A stretch of 64,000 nucleotides of DNA from Acidihalobacter ferrooxydans (GTDB lineage Bacteria > Pseudomonadota > Gammaproteobacteria > DSM-5130 > Acidihalobacteraceae): positions 248,001 to 312,000 of the forward strand of contig NZ_CP019434.1 in assembly GCF_001975725.1 (NCBI RefSeq), written 5' to 3'. The notes beneath the pieces are model-generated. The model had not been told where the DNA came from. It saw nothing but the letters and a program-made list of their open reading frames with translations, and made no database searches. This document shows, in pieces, positions 41,606 to 51,914 of this stretch. The position numbers and the translations under genes are program-made. Each line of letters begins with the position of its first letter. Position 1 is the stretch's first letter.

Positions 41606-42313
41606 ATGACGCGCGAACGTGAACGGCTGCTCGCCGAAGCGGTGCGTCAGGCGTGTATTGATGCCTGGCGTGAGGGGTATGAGGCGGCGAGTATGAGCGG
41701 GCTGTGTGCCGAAGGTGCGCTCGAAGCGGGGCTCAGTGCCGTGCAGAATCTCGATCTGACAAGCGTGTTCGCCCTTGGGCGGATTCCGCAGCCTGCTGCT
41801 CAAACCCAGGTCGCGAAGTTCGATGGGTTCGACGTGCGCCACGCGACGCCCGGGGATTGGTCGGGTATCTGGTCGTTTTTTCGGCCCATCGTCGAGGCCG
41901 GCGAAAGCTATCCCTATCCGTCCGATATATCGGAAGACGCCGCCCGCGCGGCATGGATGGACACGCCGTCCGCGACCTATGTGGCAGTGCGTGATGGTCG
42001 TGTAGTCGGCAGTTATTACCTCAAACCGAATCAGCCGGGCCGCGGCGCGCATGTGTGCAATGCAGGCTATATGGTCGATCCGGCGGCGCGCGGCGGTGGC
42101 GTGGCTACGGCGCTGTGCGTGCACTCACAAGCTGAAGCGCGCCGGCTGGGGTTTCGCGCGATGCAGTTCAATCTGGTGGTGGCGAGCAACGCGGCGGCGA
42201 TCCATCTTTGGCGCAAGCTCGGTTTCGAGCAGGTCGGCGTGTTGCCCCGTGCGTTTGATCACGCGCGCCTGGGGCTGGTCGACGCGCTGGTGCTGTATCG
42301 CTGGCTGGATTGA
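41606..42313 (+). CDS. GNAT-family N-acetyltransferase with N-terminal helical extension
   Basis: A 235-residue protein. The first 65 residues are a helical region (LLAEAVRQACIDAWREGYEAAS) with no recognised domain. Residues 75-235 are a GNAT fold: VRHATPGDWSGIW, the acetyl-CoA loop region VDPAARGGGVATALC, and NAAAIHLWRKLGFEQVGVLP. It probably acetylates a small molecule or protein amine; the substrate is unknown. Last gene of the cfa operon. Confidence 0.85.
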   Translation: MTRERERLLAEAVRQACIDAWREGYEAASMSGLCAEGALEAGLSAVQNLDLTSVFALGRIPQPAAQTQVAKFDGFDVRHATPGDWSGIWSFFRPIVEAGESYPYPSDISEDAARAAWMDTPSATYVAVRDGRVVGSYYLKPNQPGRGAHVCNAGYMVDPAARGGGVATALCVHSQAEARRLGFRAMQFNLVVASNAAAIHLWRKLGFEQVGVLPRAFDHARLGLVDALVLYRWLD

Positions 42314-42345
42314 TGCTCCGCCACGCTCTGCGCGGGCGCAGGGCA

Positions 42346-43128
42346 CTATAGCGCGATGAGTTCGGGCGGCGACTCGGCGTCCAGCAGCAGCAGGCTGTGT
42401 TCCGGCAGCGGCTGCCAGATGCCTTGCCCGGTCAGGGCTTCGGAGGCGACAAGTTGTGCACCGTCAGGAAAGCTCTCGTCGTCCACGCAGAAATAGAGGC
42501 TGGGGCTGTCATCGTTGACCGCGTGGCGCACGGCATAGAGGCGTTCGCCGTCGCTGATGATCAGGTTGAGCAGCGCGGAAACGCCTGCGGTCCAGTCGTC
42601 GAGCAGGGACAGGGTTTCGCTGATGGCGCTTTCGAGCGTGATATCTTCATCCTCGTTGAGGATGTGCCGCAGTAACGCGAAGATGTATTCGGAGTCTGTA
42701 TCGCCGCGTACGCTGGCTTCGATATCGGGGCTCAGATCACGCAGCAGATTGGGGCGCACGCTGCGCCGGAAGTCCTCGATGAAGCCGTTGTGCAGGAACA
42801 GCAGTTCGTGGTCGTGAAAGGGCTGCGTGTTGACCGGGGCCGTGCCGAAGCCCGGCGTGGCACTGCGCACCGCAGCAAGCCACAGATCGCTGCGCAGGTT
42901 GCGGGCAAGCGTGGCGAGGTTGGCGTCGACCCAGATCGGGTGCGGGTTGGTGTAGACCGCGGGCATGTCGTCGGGCCCGTACCAGCCGAAGCCGAAGCCA
43001 TCGCCGTTGACCCGGGCATAGCGCATTTCGCGCGGCGCGACGGCCTGCTCGATCAGGTTGTGTGAAGGCTTGAGCAGAAACTGTTCAAGCGCGATTTCCG
43101 GGCCCAGATAAGCCGCCATGCGACACAT
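42346..43128 (-). CDS. class II glutamine amidotransferase, EgtC-like
   Basis: A 260-residue Ntn hydrolase. The nucleophile is Cys2 after Met removal (MCRMAAYLGPEIAL), with NGDGFGFGWYG, FHDHELLFLHNGFIEDF and RGDTDSEYIFALL following. The N-terminus is typical of EgtC-annotated proteins, which cleave gamma-glutamyl-hercynylcysteine sulfoxide in ergothioneine synthesis. No egtB or egtD is present here, so the true substrate may differ (YafJ/DUG3-like activity is the alternative). Confidence 0.82.
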   Translation of the reverse strand: MCRMAAYLGPEIALEQFLLKPSHNLIEQAVAPREMRYARVNGDGFGFGWYGPDDMPAVYTNPHPIWVDANLATLARNLRSDLWLAAVRSATPGFGTAPVNTQPFHDHELLFLHNGFIEDFRRSVRPNLLRDLSPDIEASVRGDTDSEYIFALLRHILNEDEDITLESAISETLSLLDDWTAGVSALLNLIISDGERLYAVRHAVNDDSPSLYFCVDDESFPDGAQLVASEALTGQGIWQPLPEHSLLLLDAESPPELIAL

Positions 43129-43236
43129 TTCGCGATCTCCTGAGAGGTGCTATCACCATAGTAGCGCCAAATGCGCACGGCGGTGTCATGGGTCTGTAAT
43201 ATGATTGGGGTGTAATAATCCCGGCCGGTTCGTTAG

Positions 43237-43392
43237 CCCGGATGTTTCACAACGACCACCGATCTCGCGGGTCTCTTGATTCCACAAGGGATATTGCCTC
43301 GGCCGGCCGTCGTCACCGATACGCCGCTCCTTCAGTGTCCCTTGTGAAACCCCTATCCGGCGCGATATCAGCACTTGTTGTGAAACATCCGG
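43237..43392 (+). repeat. MITE-like repeat A5 (complete)
   Basis: 156 bp bounded by CCCGGATGTTTCACAAC and GTTGTGAAACATCCGG, near-perfect inverted ends of 16-17 bp. It is a reference copy for family A. It fills most of the gap between the egtC-like gene and phoB, ending about 50 bases before the phoB start. Confidence 0.8.
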
Positions 43393-43443
43393 TTTAGACG
43401 GGATGATCACGTCATCTGAAATTCACGCATGAAGGTGGTGCGC

Positions 43444-44136
43444 ATGGGCGGTAACAATATCCTGCTGGTCGAAGACGAACCGGCGATTCGGGAAATGGTC
43501 AGTTTTGCATTGGGGCGTGCAGGCCTGCGGGTGCGCGAAGCCGAGGACGTGCAGGCCGCCCAACTGGCGCTGGCCGACCAGTTGCCCGACCTGGTGTTGC
43601 TCGACTGGATGCTGCCGGGCGTGAGCGGCATCGATTTCGCGCGCCGGCTCAAGTGTGACGAATACACGCGCGAACTGCCGATCATTATGCTCACTGCGCG
43701 CAGCGACGAGGACGACAAGGTCGGTGGGCTCGAAGCCGGGGTGGACGACTACGTCATCAAGCCGTTTTCGCCGCGCGAGCTGGTGGCACGCATCCGCGCC
43801 GTGCTGCGTCGTGCGCGGCCTGAGCAGGACGCGGCGGCACTGAGCGTCGATGGCCTCGAGCTCGATCCGGCCAGCCATCGTGTGATGGCGCATGGTGCGC
43901 CGCTGGAAATGGGGCCGACCGAATTTCGTCTGTTGCAGTTCTTCATGTCGCATCCCGAGCGGGTGTACAGTCGCGAGCAACTGTTGGATCGCGTCTGGGG
44001 TCGCAATGCCTACGTCGAGGAACGCACGGTCGATGTGCATATTCTGCGCCTGCGCAAGGTGCTGGGGCCGCATGGTTGCGACCATCTGGTGCAGACGGTG
44101 CGCGGCGCGGGCTATCGCTTTTCCGCACGGGCCTGA
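43444..44136 (+). CDS. phoB: phosphate regulon response regulator PhoB
   Basis: A 230-residue OmpR-type regulator. Receiver domain: acidic pair DE (11-12), phospho-acceptor D54 in [14 protein letters not shown] near 105. C-terminal winged helix: [31 protein letters not shown] (in parts) and [16 protein letters not shown]. The MGPTEFRLL and [10 protein letters not shown] strings mark PhoB. ATG 43444 has AAGGTGG five bases upstream; ATG 43429 is possible. Under phosphate starvation PhoB-P binds Pho boxes, and phoX in this window has one. Confidence 0.9.
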   Translation: MGGNNILLVEDEPAIREMVSFALGRAGLRVREAEDVQAAQLALADQLPDLVLLDWMLPGVSGIDFARRLKCDEYTRELPIIMLTARSDEDDKVGGLEAGVDDYVIKPFSPRELVARIRAVLRRARPEQDAAALSVDGLELDPASHRVMAHGAPLEMGPTEFRLLQFFMSHPERVYSREQLLDRVWGRNAYVEERTVDVHILRLRKVLGPHGCDHLVQTVRGAGYRFSARA

Positions 44137-44184
44137 GTCATACGTGGTTGTCGCTGAGCGGCCGTGCTGCGCCGGAGTGCCCGC

Positions 44185-45507
44185 GTGAACGGCTGGATGA
44201 CCGAGCTCGCGCGGCTGGTAGCGCTGCTGCTGATCGGTCTGCTGGTCGGGCTGCTCAATGGCCAACTTGCCTGGAGTCTGGCCGCCGTCGCGGTGCTGGC
44301 GCTGGGTTTTCATCTGTTTCAGTTGTACCGCTTGCACCGCTGGATTGTCCGTGATGAGGATCGCATCAACCCGCCCGATGGCAGTGGCGTGTGGGGTGAT
44401 CTGATCGACGCGCTCTACCGTTTTGGCAAGCGCCATCGCAAGCGTAAGCAGCGGCTCACGCGTCTGCTGGAACGGTTCAACGAGTTCACCGGCGCGATGC
44501 CGGACGCGAACGTGGTCATCGGGCCGCAGGGTGAAATCCGCTGGTTGAATGATGCCGCGCAAACGCTGCTGGGCCTCAACCAGCCGGCCGATCTCGGGCA
44601 GCGCATCGGCAATCTGATCCGTCATCCTGATTTTCTGCACTTCCTGCGCCACGGCAAGTACGCCGAGACCCTGGAGTTCCCTTCGCCTCTGCGCGAGGAT
44701 GTGCGCCTGAGCGTGCGCGTGGTGCCGTTCGGCAATCACGAACGCCTGATCGCCGCGCGCGACGTGTCGCATTTTTTCCGTATCGAGCGGATGCGGCGCG
44801 ACTTCGTCGCCAATGTTTCACACGAGTTGCGCACGCCGCTGACCGTGCTCTCCGGATATCTCGAAACCTGGAGCGATATGCGCGACGAAGTGCCGCCGCC
44901 GTTGCGCCCGTCGCTGGAGCACATGTCCGGGCAGGCCGCGCGCATGCAGCAGATTGTCGAAGACCTGCTCACGCTGTCGCGGCTCGACAGCGAAAGTACG
45001 GTCGCCGGCGACCAGGTTGATGTGCCGATTCCCGCCGTCGTGGCCACGCTGCGCGAGGATGCCGAGGCACTCAGCGGGGCGCAGCGCCATGTCATCACCG
45101 CCGACATAGACGCCGAACTCTGGTTGCGTGGCGAAATCAAGGAACTGCACAGCGCGCTGGGTAATCTGGTGTCCAACGCGGTGCGCTACACGCCGGCAGG
45201 CGGCCGAATCACCTTGATCTGGAAAGCCGAAGCGGACGGTGGCGCGCGCTTCGAAGTGCGCGACAGCGGTATTGGTATCGCGGCGGCGGACATTGCGCGG
45301 CTGACCGAGCGCTTCTATCGCGTAGACAAGGATCGCTCGCGCGCCAGTGGCGGCACCGGCCTTGGTCTGGCGATCGCCAAACATGCGTTGCAGCGTCACG
45401 GCGCCCGACTCGAAATCACCAGCCGCCCCGGTGCTGGCAGCACGTTCGCCTGCGTGTTTCCGTCGGGTCGGGTGGTGCGCAAGACGACCCGGGCGCGGGC
45501 CGGCTAG
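44185..45507 (+). CDS. phoR: phosphate regulon sensor kinase PhoR
   Basis: A 440-residue histidine kinase: two N-terminal hydrophobic helices (LVALLLIGLLVGLL, LAAVAVLALGFHLFQL), PAS-like region (NVVIGPQGEIRWLND), HisKA with H213 in FVANVSHELRTPL, and HATPase with NLVSNAVRYTP, VRDSGIGIAAADI and GGTGLGLAI. DUF3329-type N-terminus as in E. coli PhoR. The start is uncertain: GTG 44185 has GGAG at good spacing; ATG 44197 and GTG 44164 are in frame. It follows phoB by 48 bases. Confidence 0.92.
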   Translation: MNGWMTELARLVALLLIGLLVGLLNGQLAWSLAAVAVLALGFHLFQLYRLHRWIVRDEDRINPPDGSGVWGDLIDALYRFGKRHRKRKQRLTRLLERFNEFTGAMPDANVVIGPQGEIRWLNDAAQTLLGLNQPADLGQRIGNLIRHPDFLHFLRHGKYAETLEFPSPLREDVRLSVRVVPFGNHERLIAARDVSHFFRIERMRRDFVANVSHELRTPLTVLSGYLETWSDMRDEVPPPLRPSLEHMSGQAARMQQIVEDLLTLSRLDSESTVAGDQVDVPIPAVVATLREDAEALSGAQRHVITADIDAELWLRGEIKELHSALGNLVSNAVRYTPAGGRITLIWKAEADGGARFEVRDSGIGIAAADIARLTERFYRVDKDRSRASGGTGLGLAIAKHALQRHGARLEITSRPGAGSTFACVFPSGRVVRKTTRARAG

Positions 45508-45595
45508 GAGCCTGTCGGACTCGGAAGATCGAAGCGAGGCGAGTGGGAAATGGGCCCATTATCCCACCGCCGCCGCCGATTCTTTCCGAGTCCGG
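45508..45595 (+). repeat. palindromic repeat C1
   Basis: GGAGCCTGTCGGACTCGG at the left and CGATTCTTTCCGAGTCCG at the right form inverted arms, with ATGGGCCCATTATCCCA in the middle. It begins directly after the phoR stop, possibly acting as its terminator. C1 is the compact form of family C. Confidence 0.72.
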
Positions 45596-45874
45596 CGCAC
45601 GCCTGGTGCACCTGCTGCGTGCTACCATCTTTGCCGCAAATACCGCTGTCGCGGCATACTGCCCAGGCGGCGCGTAGTATCGTGAGCGCACTGCATGGCG
45701 CAACGGGTTCTGGAGTCTCGTCGGAGTCAGGCAGCGTTATTGCCGATGAGAGGCCAACGCGGGGCATTGCTTCCGTCTGTTCGTCAGGCAGAGCCACTCT
45801 TGTCGAAAGAGTGAAGTGGCTTCATCACCATGCGTCCCGCGCAGATTTTCCCAATCCAACAGGCACATTCTGGC
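45596..45874. other. phoR-ppx intergenic region
   Basis: 279 bases between repeat C1 and ppx without a supported gene. A small hairpin CACTCTT/AAGAGTG (45795-45813) precedes the ppx start by about 60 bases. No Pho box was recognised. Confidence 0.4.
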
Positions 45875-47377
45875 ATGAAGACTTTACCGCCCCCCGCTGC
45901 GGTTGCAGCCGTCGATCTGGGTTCCAACAGCTTTCATATGATCGTGGCCCAGGTGGAGGCGAACGGGCAGTTGCGCGTCGTTGATCGGCTCAAGGAAATG
46001 GTCCGTCTCGGCGGTGGCCTCGATGAAGACAGCAACCTGACGCCCGAGGCGCAACAGCGCGCGCTGGAATGCCTGCGCCGCTTCGGTCAGCGCGTGCGCG
46101 ATTTCCCGCCGGGGTCGGTGCGGGCGTTGGGCACGAATACATTGCGTCTGGCACGCAATGCCGAGGCGTTTCTGGCGCAGGCTTCGGTCGCGCTGGGGCA
46201 CCCGATAGACATTATCGCGGGCCGCGAGGAGGCGCGTCTGGTGTACCTCGGCGTAGCTCACAACGTGGCCGCCAGCGGCGAGCGACGGCTGGTGGTGGAC
46301 ATCGGCGGCGGCAGCACCGAGTTGATCGTCGGCGAAGGCTTCGATGCGCTGGAAACCGAAAGCCTGCATATGGGCTGCGTGAGTGTATCGCAAGATTTTT
46401 TCCCGAATGGTGAACTCAGCGCCAAGCAGTGGCGGCGCGCCCTGACCTACGCGCAGCAGGAATTACGCCCTCTCGTGCGCCGCTACAAAGCGGCGAACTG
46501 GGAGCGGGCGCTCGGCGCGTCCGGCACGATCCTCAGCACGGAACGGGTGTTGCGCGAAGCGGGCTGGAACGAGGGCGGCGGCATTACCCCCGCCGGACTT
46601 GGCAAGCTCGGCGATGCGCTGCTTGGCGCCAAGCACATCGAGCGGATCGATCTGCCGGGGCTGGACAAGGATCGCGCCCCGGTTTTCGCCGGGGGCGTTG
46701 CGGTACTGACCGGCGTGTTCGCGGCGCTCGGCATTCAGCGGATGGACGTATCCAGCGGTGCGCTGCGCGAGGGTGCGCTGTACGATCTGCTGGGGCGCAT
46801 GCATCACGAGGATATCCGAACCCGCGCCATCGATGCGTTCATCGCGCGCTATCAGGTCGATACGGCACAGGCCGAGCGCGTCGCGCTGACCGCCACGCAG
46901 ATGTTCGATGCGGTGGCCGACCAGTGGGCTCTGAATGCCGATGACCGCGACTATCTCTATTGGGCCGCGCGACTGCACGAAGTCGGGCAGAGCGTCGCGC
47001 ACAGCGGGTATCACAAGCATGGCGAATACCTCGTCGCCAATGCTGATCTGCCGGGGTTTTCGCGTCACGAACAGGAAGTGCTGGCATTGCTGGTGCGGAC
47101 TCACCGGCGCAAGTTCAATCTGCGCCTGTTCGAGCCTTTGCCGGCGGCGGCGCGGCCACGCATCGTGCAGCTCGCCGCCCTGTTGCGGCTGGCAGTGGTG
47201 ATCCAGCGTGGGCGCGGCGCCGACGAGGTGAAGGTGGACAGCCTGGCTGCCACGGACGGCGCCTTGACGCTGACTCTGGAGCCGGGCTGGCAGGAGCGCT
47301 ATCCCTTGACCCAGGCAGACCTGGAAAATGAACAAAAGTCCTTCAAGGGCGTCGATATCAAGCTCGGTCTGGATTAG
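45875..47377 (+). CDS. ppx: exopolyphosphatase (Ppx/GppA family)
   Basis: A 500-residue ASKHA-fold enzyme that releases phosphate from polyphosphate ends. Motifs: VDLGSNSFHM (13-22), GTNTLRLARN, GREEARLVYLG, VVDIGGGSTELIVG and an HD-like C-terminal half (LHEVGQSVAHSGYHKHGEYLVANADLPGF, in parts). The length favours Ppx over GppA but the two cannot be separated by motif alone. The position after phoBR supports a role in phosphate metabolism. ATG 45875 was chosen over an upstream TTG/ATG at 45830. Confidence 0.9.
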   Translation: MKTLPPPAAVAAVDLGSNSFHMIVAQVEANGQLRVVDRLKEMVRLGGGLDEDSNLTPEAQQRALECLRRFGQRVRDFPPGSVRALGTNTLRLARNAEAFLAQASVALGHPIDIIAGREEARLVYLGVAHNVAASGERRLVVDIGGGSTELIVGEGFDALETESLHMGCVSVSQDFFPNGELSAKQWRRALTYAQQELRPLVRRYKAANWERALGASGTILSTERVLREAGWNEGGGITPAGLGKLGDALLGAKHIERIDLPGLDKDRAPVFAGGVAVLTGVFAALGIQRMDVSSGALREGALYDLLGRMHHEDIRTRAIDAFIARYQVDTAQAERVALTATQMFDAVADQWALNADDRDYLYWAARLHEVGQSVAHSGYHKHGEYLVANADLPGFSRHEQEVLALLVRTHRRKFNLRLFEPLPAAARPRIVQLAALLRLAVVIQRGRGADEVKVDSLAATDGALTLTLEPGWQERYPLTQADLENEQKSFKGVDIKLGLD

Positions 47378-47383
47378 CGGCGC

Positions 47384-47650
47384 TCAGCCGGTGCCTTCGT
47401 ACAGTTTCAGGGCGAGAATGGCGCCAGCCAGCAGGAGGGTGACCGCATTGGCCAGAATGATCGGCCAGGCGTGCAGCAGGATGCCGTAGATAAGCCACAG
47501 TGCGACACCGAGAGTGAATGTGAAATACATGCCCAGCGAGAGATCGCGCGCCGAACGTGTGCGCCAGACCTTGATGACTTGTGGCAGGAAGGCGACAGTC
47601 GTCAGTGCGCCGGCAGCAAGACCGATGCTATCGATGAATACGGGGTTCAT
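47384..47650 (-). CDS. SemiSWEET-family sugar transporter
   Basis: An 88-residue protein with three transmembrane helices (FIDSIGLAAGALTTVAFLPQVI, LGMYFTFTLGVALWLIYGILL, WPIILANAVTLLLAGAILAL). The PQ motif in FLPQVIKVWRTRSA and the overall form match bacterial SemiSWEETs, which dimerise to move sugars. It converges on ppx with 6 bases between the stops. The potD terminator-like hairpin lies in its leader. Confidence 0.88.
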   Translation of the reverse strand: MNPVFIDSIGLAAGALTTVAFLPQVIKVWRTRSARDLSLGMYFTFTLGVALWLIYGILLHAWPIILANAVTLLLAGAILALKLYEGTG

Positions 47651-47657
47651 GGTGGGT

Positions 47658-47690
47658 CCTGTCTCCGCCCCGTTCCGGGACGGAGACAGG
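47658..47690 (-). terminator. hairpin between potD and the SemiSWEET gene
   Basis: CCTGTCTCCG (47658-47667) pairs with CGGAGACAGG (47681-47690), extended by CCC/GGG inside. It lies 22 bases after the potD stop on the minus strand and ends just before the SemiSWEET ATG, whose ribosome site could be covered. There is no T-tract, so it may act in the downstream leader rather than as a terminator. Confidence 0.5.
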
Positions 47691-47712
47691 TGCTGATGGC
47701 ACGATGCCGGGC

Positions 47713-48774
47713 TTACTGCGTGCGCACGGCGTTCCAGATGGCCTGATACGCCTTCATCTTCTCACCTTTCAGCCCCGGCATGTAATACAGGCGCTTCCAT
47801 TCTTCCGGGGTTGGTTGTACCAATGAGGATTGGAGGACTTTGTCCAGATAGGGCCGGGCAGCGGCGTTCGGGCTGGCGTAGACGTTCCAGTTCGACAGTT
47901 CGGCGCCGATTTTGGCATCCAGAATGAAGTTGATGAACTTGTAGGCCAGGCCGGGATTGGGCGCATGCGCCGGAATGGCCATGTTGTCGACCCAGGCTTC
48001 GGCGCCGCCTTTCGGGATGATGTACTTGATGTACTTGGTTGCTTGCGGGCTGCTCTCGATTTCATTGGCGAGGTCGCCGTTGTAGACGATACCGGCGGCG
48101 ATCACGCCCTTCTCCAACTGATGCAGCGCCGGAGTGCCGTCGACGAAGCCGGTGAAGTTATGCCGTTGTTTGGTTTCGAGCACCAGCTTGGCCGCGGCCT
48201 TCCACTCGCTGATTTTGTCGCAGCCGAAGGTATAGCCCAGGTAGGCGCAGGCCGCGTGCAGGGTGTCCTGACCGCTGCCACCCATCAGGGCGAAGGGATA
48301 GCTGGGGTTGACTTTGGGATCGAACAGCACGCCCCAGGTCTGCGGCGGGTTCTTGAACTTGCGCGTGTCATAGGCCAGCGCGGTGGTGCCCCACTGATAG
48401 GGAATGGCATACGCGTCGTGCGGATCGTACGGCGTGTTCTGGAATTGCGGGGCGAGGTTCTTGAAGTTCGACAACTTGGACTTGTCGAGCTTCATCAGCA
48501 GGCCGGCGGCCGCCATGCGTTCGATCATGTAGTTCGAGGGCACGACCACATCGTACTGAGAGTCGCCGCCCGCCATCAGTTTGGCCAGCAGTTCGGAGTT
48601 CGATGAGTAGTAGGTCTGCACGACCTTGACGTTATATTTTTTCTCGAACTGTTTGATGATTTTCGGGTTCATGTACTCGGTCCAGTTGAACAGGTTCAAC
48701 GTCTCCTGAGCCGAGGCGAGCGTGGGCAGCGCGGTCATCAGCGCAAGCAGGAACAGGCGTTTAAGCAGTTTCAT
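47713..48774 (-). CDS. potD: spermidine/putrescine ABC transporter, periplasmic binding protein
   Basis: A 353-residue solute-binding protein with a cleavable signal peptide (MKLLKRLFLLALMTALPTLASA, cut near ASA-QE). It begins TLNLFNWTEYMNPKIIKQFEKKY (in parts), typical of PotD/PotF, with VVVPSNYMIERM, IPYQWGTTALAYD and VDNMAIPAHAPN. It captures polyamines for PotABC. GAGGAAA precedes the ATG. It is the last gene of potABCD. Confidence 0.92.
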   Translation of the reverse strand: MKLLKRLFLLALMTALPTLASAQETLNLFNWTEYMNPKIIKQFEKKYNVKVVQTYYSSNSELLAKLMAGGDSQYDVVVPSNYMIERMAAAGLLMKLDKSKLSNFKNLAPQFQNTPYDPHDAYAIPYQWGTTALAYDTRKFKNPPQTWGVLFDPKVNPSYPFALMGGSGQDTLHAACAYLGYTFGCDKISEWKAAAKLVLETKQRHNFTGFVDGTPALHQLEKGVIAAGIVYNGDLANEIESSPQATKYIKYIIPKGGAEAWVDNMAIPAHAPNPGLAYKFINFILDAKIGAELSNWNVYASPNAAARPYLDKVLQSSLVQPTPEEWKRLYYMPGLKGEKMKAYQAIWNAVRTQ

Positions 48775-48876
48775 GTCAGTTTCCTCTTGAGAGTGAGGTG
48801 TTGCAGTGGGTCGGGCTATTGCCCGTACGCCGTCCAGTGCTGGACAGGCGAATGCTTGCCGACGGTGCGCGGGTAT

Positions 48877-49701
48877 TCATTCGATGGCCGACGAAAGATG
48901 CCCGCTGCGCCGTGCGCGGATAAACGTCTGCGCCAGCGCGGCCAGGAGCACGGCGCCGATCAGCAGGCTGCCGATGGCGTTGGTCTCGGGTGTGATGCCG
49001 TGGCGCGCGATACTGCCCCAGATGTAGATGGGCAGGGTCACGCTGCCGGGCCCGCCGGTGAAGAAGCTGATCACGAAGTCGTCCAGCGAGAGGGTGAAGG
49101 CGAGCAGGAAACCGGCGATCAACGCGGGTTTGAGCACCGGCAGCCAGAAGGCGTAGAGGCTTTTCAGCGGCGAGGCGTAGAGGTCGGCGGCGGCGTGTAC
49201 GAGGTTACGGTCGAGGCCAACCAGACGGGCGTAAACGACCAGCGCGACGTACGGTCTCTGAAAGCTGATGTGGGCGATGCCCATGGTGATCAGGCCCGCC
49301 TGCGGCCAGCCGATGAGCTTGTACATGTAGTTGAAGAAGACCATCTGCGAAATGCCGTAGATGACATCGGGCATGACGATTGGAAGATAGACGATCAGGG
49401 CCAGGATGGCGAAGCCGCGGCCGCGGTAACGGTGCAGGCCGACGGCGAGCAGTGCGCCGAACACAGTGCCGAGTGTGGCCGAGCCGAGGCCGAGTTCGAG
49501 CGAGTGTTTGAGCGCGGAGAGCATGCCGCCCTGCTCCCAGATGATGCCGTACCATTTGAGCGTGAAACCGGTCAGGTTGACCGCGGCGGCCTCCGGCTCG
49601 AAGGAGAAGGCGACGACGACGAACAGCGGCAGCCAGAGAAACGCCAGGCTGAGAATAGCGATGCTCTGCGACAGCCGGGAGATGCGTGTGCGTGGGTTCA
49701 T
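48877..49701 (-). CDS. potC: spermidine/putrescine ABC transporter permease PotC
   Basis: A 274-residue inner-membrane protein with six hydrophobic segments. The permease EAA-like loop reads AAADLYASPLKSLYAFWLPVLKPAL (in parts), with LTLSLDDF-type SFTLSLDDFVISFF-like sequence seen as AFTLSLDDFVISFFTGG, characteristic of PotC. It overlaps the potB stop by four bases (ATGA). With PotB it forms the channel for polyamine import. Confidence 0.92.
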   Translation of the reverse strand: MNPRTRISRLSQSIAILSLAFLWLPLFVVVAFSFEPEAAAVNLTGFTLKWYGIIWEQGGMLSALKHSLELGLGSATLGTVFGALLAVGLHRYRGRGFAILALIVYLPIVMPDVIYGISQMVFFNYMYKLIGWPQAGLITMGIAHISFQRPYVALVVYARLVGLDRNLVHAAADLYASPLKSLYAFWLPVLKPALIAGFLLAFTLSLDDFVISFFTGGPGSVTLPIYIWGSIARHGITPETNAIGSLLIGAVLLAALAQTFIRARRSGHLSSAIE

Positions 49702-50588
49702 AGCAGGTTGGCCTCGCCCGCATTGAGGCGTCTGGTCATGCGTCTGAAGATGATCAGGCCGATGAACGTGAAGGCGAGCATCACCAGCGACAAGGCCGCA
49801 CCGAACGGCCAGTTCGGCATGGAGCTGAACTGCAGGGCGATGAGATTGCCGAGCATGGTCGAGCGATTGCCACCGAGCAGTTCAGGCACGATGTAGGCGC
49901 CGAAGGCGGGAATCGCGACGAGAATCACGCCGGCGAGCAGGCCGGGCACGGTTTGCGGAAATACGCCATGCCAGAATTCGGCCCACCGATTGGCGTAGAG
50001 ATCCCGCGTGGCGTCGACCAGGCGCCAGTCGAGTTTTTCGGCCGAGGCGTAAATCGGCAGCACCATGTACGGCAGATAGTTATAGATCAGCCCCATGAAC
50101 ACGGCGAAATTGCTCGGGTACAGGCCCATGTGTTCGGGTAGCAGGTGCAGCGCGATGGCCAGATGCGCCAGCGGAGTGCCGGGCGCAAGCAGTTGCATCC
50201 AGGCGTAGGCGCGCACCACCTGATTGGTCCAGGACGGGATGATGACCAGCAGCAGCAAGGCGGCGCGCCAGCGTTCGCGTACGCTGGCGATGAAGAAGGC
50301 CAGCGGATAGGCAATCAGACCGGTGGCGATCGTGGTGTAAAACGCCTGCAGCAGTGAGCGGCCGATGACTTCGAAATTGCCGGGGCTCCAGCCGAGGAAG
50401 TTGTAACCGGCGACCTGGTCGAAGGCTGAGGTTGTGAACGGCAGGGTCGGCTGGCCGTATGGGCTGTTGCTCATGAAGGCCAGCACACCCATGAGGAGCG
50501 CGGGGAGAAACAAAAACAGGGTGATCCAGACGACGCCTGGACCGATGGTCAGCGTGACGCCGAAGGCTTTGCGCAGCAGGGGCGGCAT
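49698..50588 (-). CDS. potB: spermidine/putrescine ABC transporter permease PotB
   Basis: A 296-residue permease with six or seven hydrophobic segments (VVWITLFLFLPALLMGVLAF, ATGLIAYPLAFFIA, ALLLLVIIPSWTNQVVRAYAW in part, FMGLIYNYLPYMVLPIYASAE in part). The EAA loop is DATRDLYANRWAEFWHGVFPQTVPGL (in part) and the family string IPAFGAYIVPELLGG is present. It is about 110 bases downstream of potA and overlaps potC. Confidence 0.92.
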   Translation of the reverse strand: MPPLLRKAFGVTLTIGPGVVWITLFLFLPALLMGVLAFMSNSPYGQPTLPFTTSAFDQVAGYNFLGWSPGNFEVIGRSLLQAFYTTIATGLIAYPLAFFIASVRERWRAALLLLVIIPSWTNQVVRAYAWMQLLAPGTPLAHLAIALHLLPEHMGLYPSNFAVFMGLIYNYLPYMVLPIYASAEKLDWRLVDATRDLYANRWAEFWHGVFPQTVPGLLAGVILVAIPAFGAYIVPELLGGNRSTMLGNLIALQFSSMPNWPFGAALSLVMLAFTFIGLIIFRRMTRRLNAGEANLL

Positions 50589-50697
50589 GTCTACGCGACC
50601 TCGACGGGCCAGGCGCAGGCTGCCGGGCAGATGTGGTCGATGGCGATCCAGCCGGGCGGCATTGTCGGGGCGGCGTGGCGCGTGCTGTCGGGCGCGT

Positions 50698-51753
<1,056 letters not shown>

Positions 51754-51914
51754 TATGCCTATCCCCCGAAGCGTCTGTCTCTGGTCTGAGTGGGTGCGTG
51801 CTCGAAGTTCGATGGCATATTAACGCTACCCGTGTTGTTTTGAACATCGGAATAGCGAATTTTGTTGCATGAATCGGGCATGATTTTTATGGGGAGCCGA
51901 GCTTGTTGAGCGAA

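Noticed and set aside
42346-43128. Ergothioneine biosynthesis cluster
   Set aside because: The EgtC-like amidotransferase stands alone; no egtB or egtD in the window.
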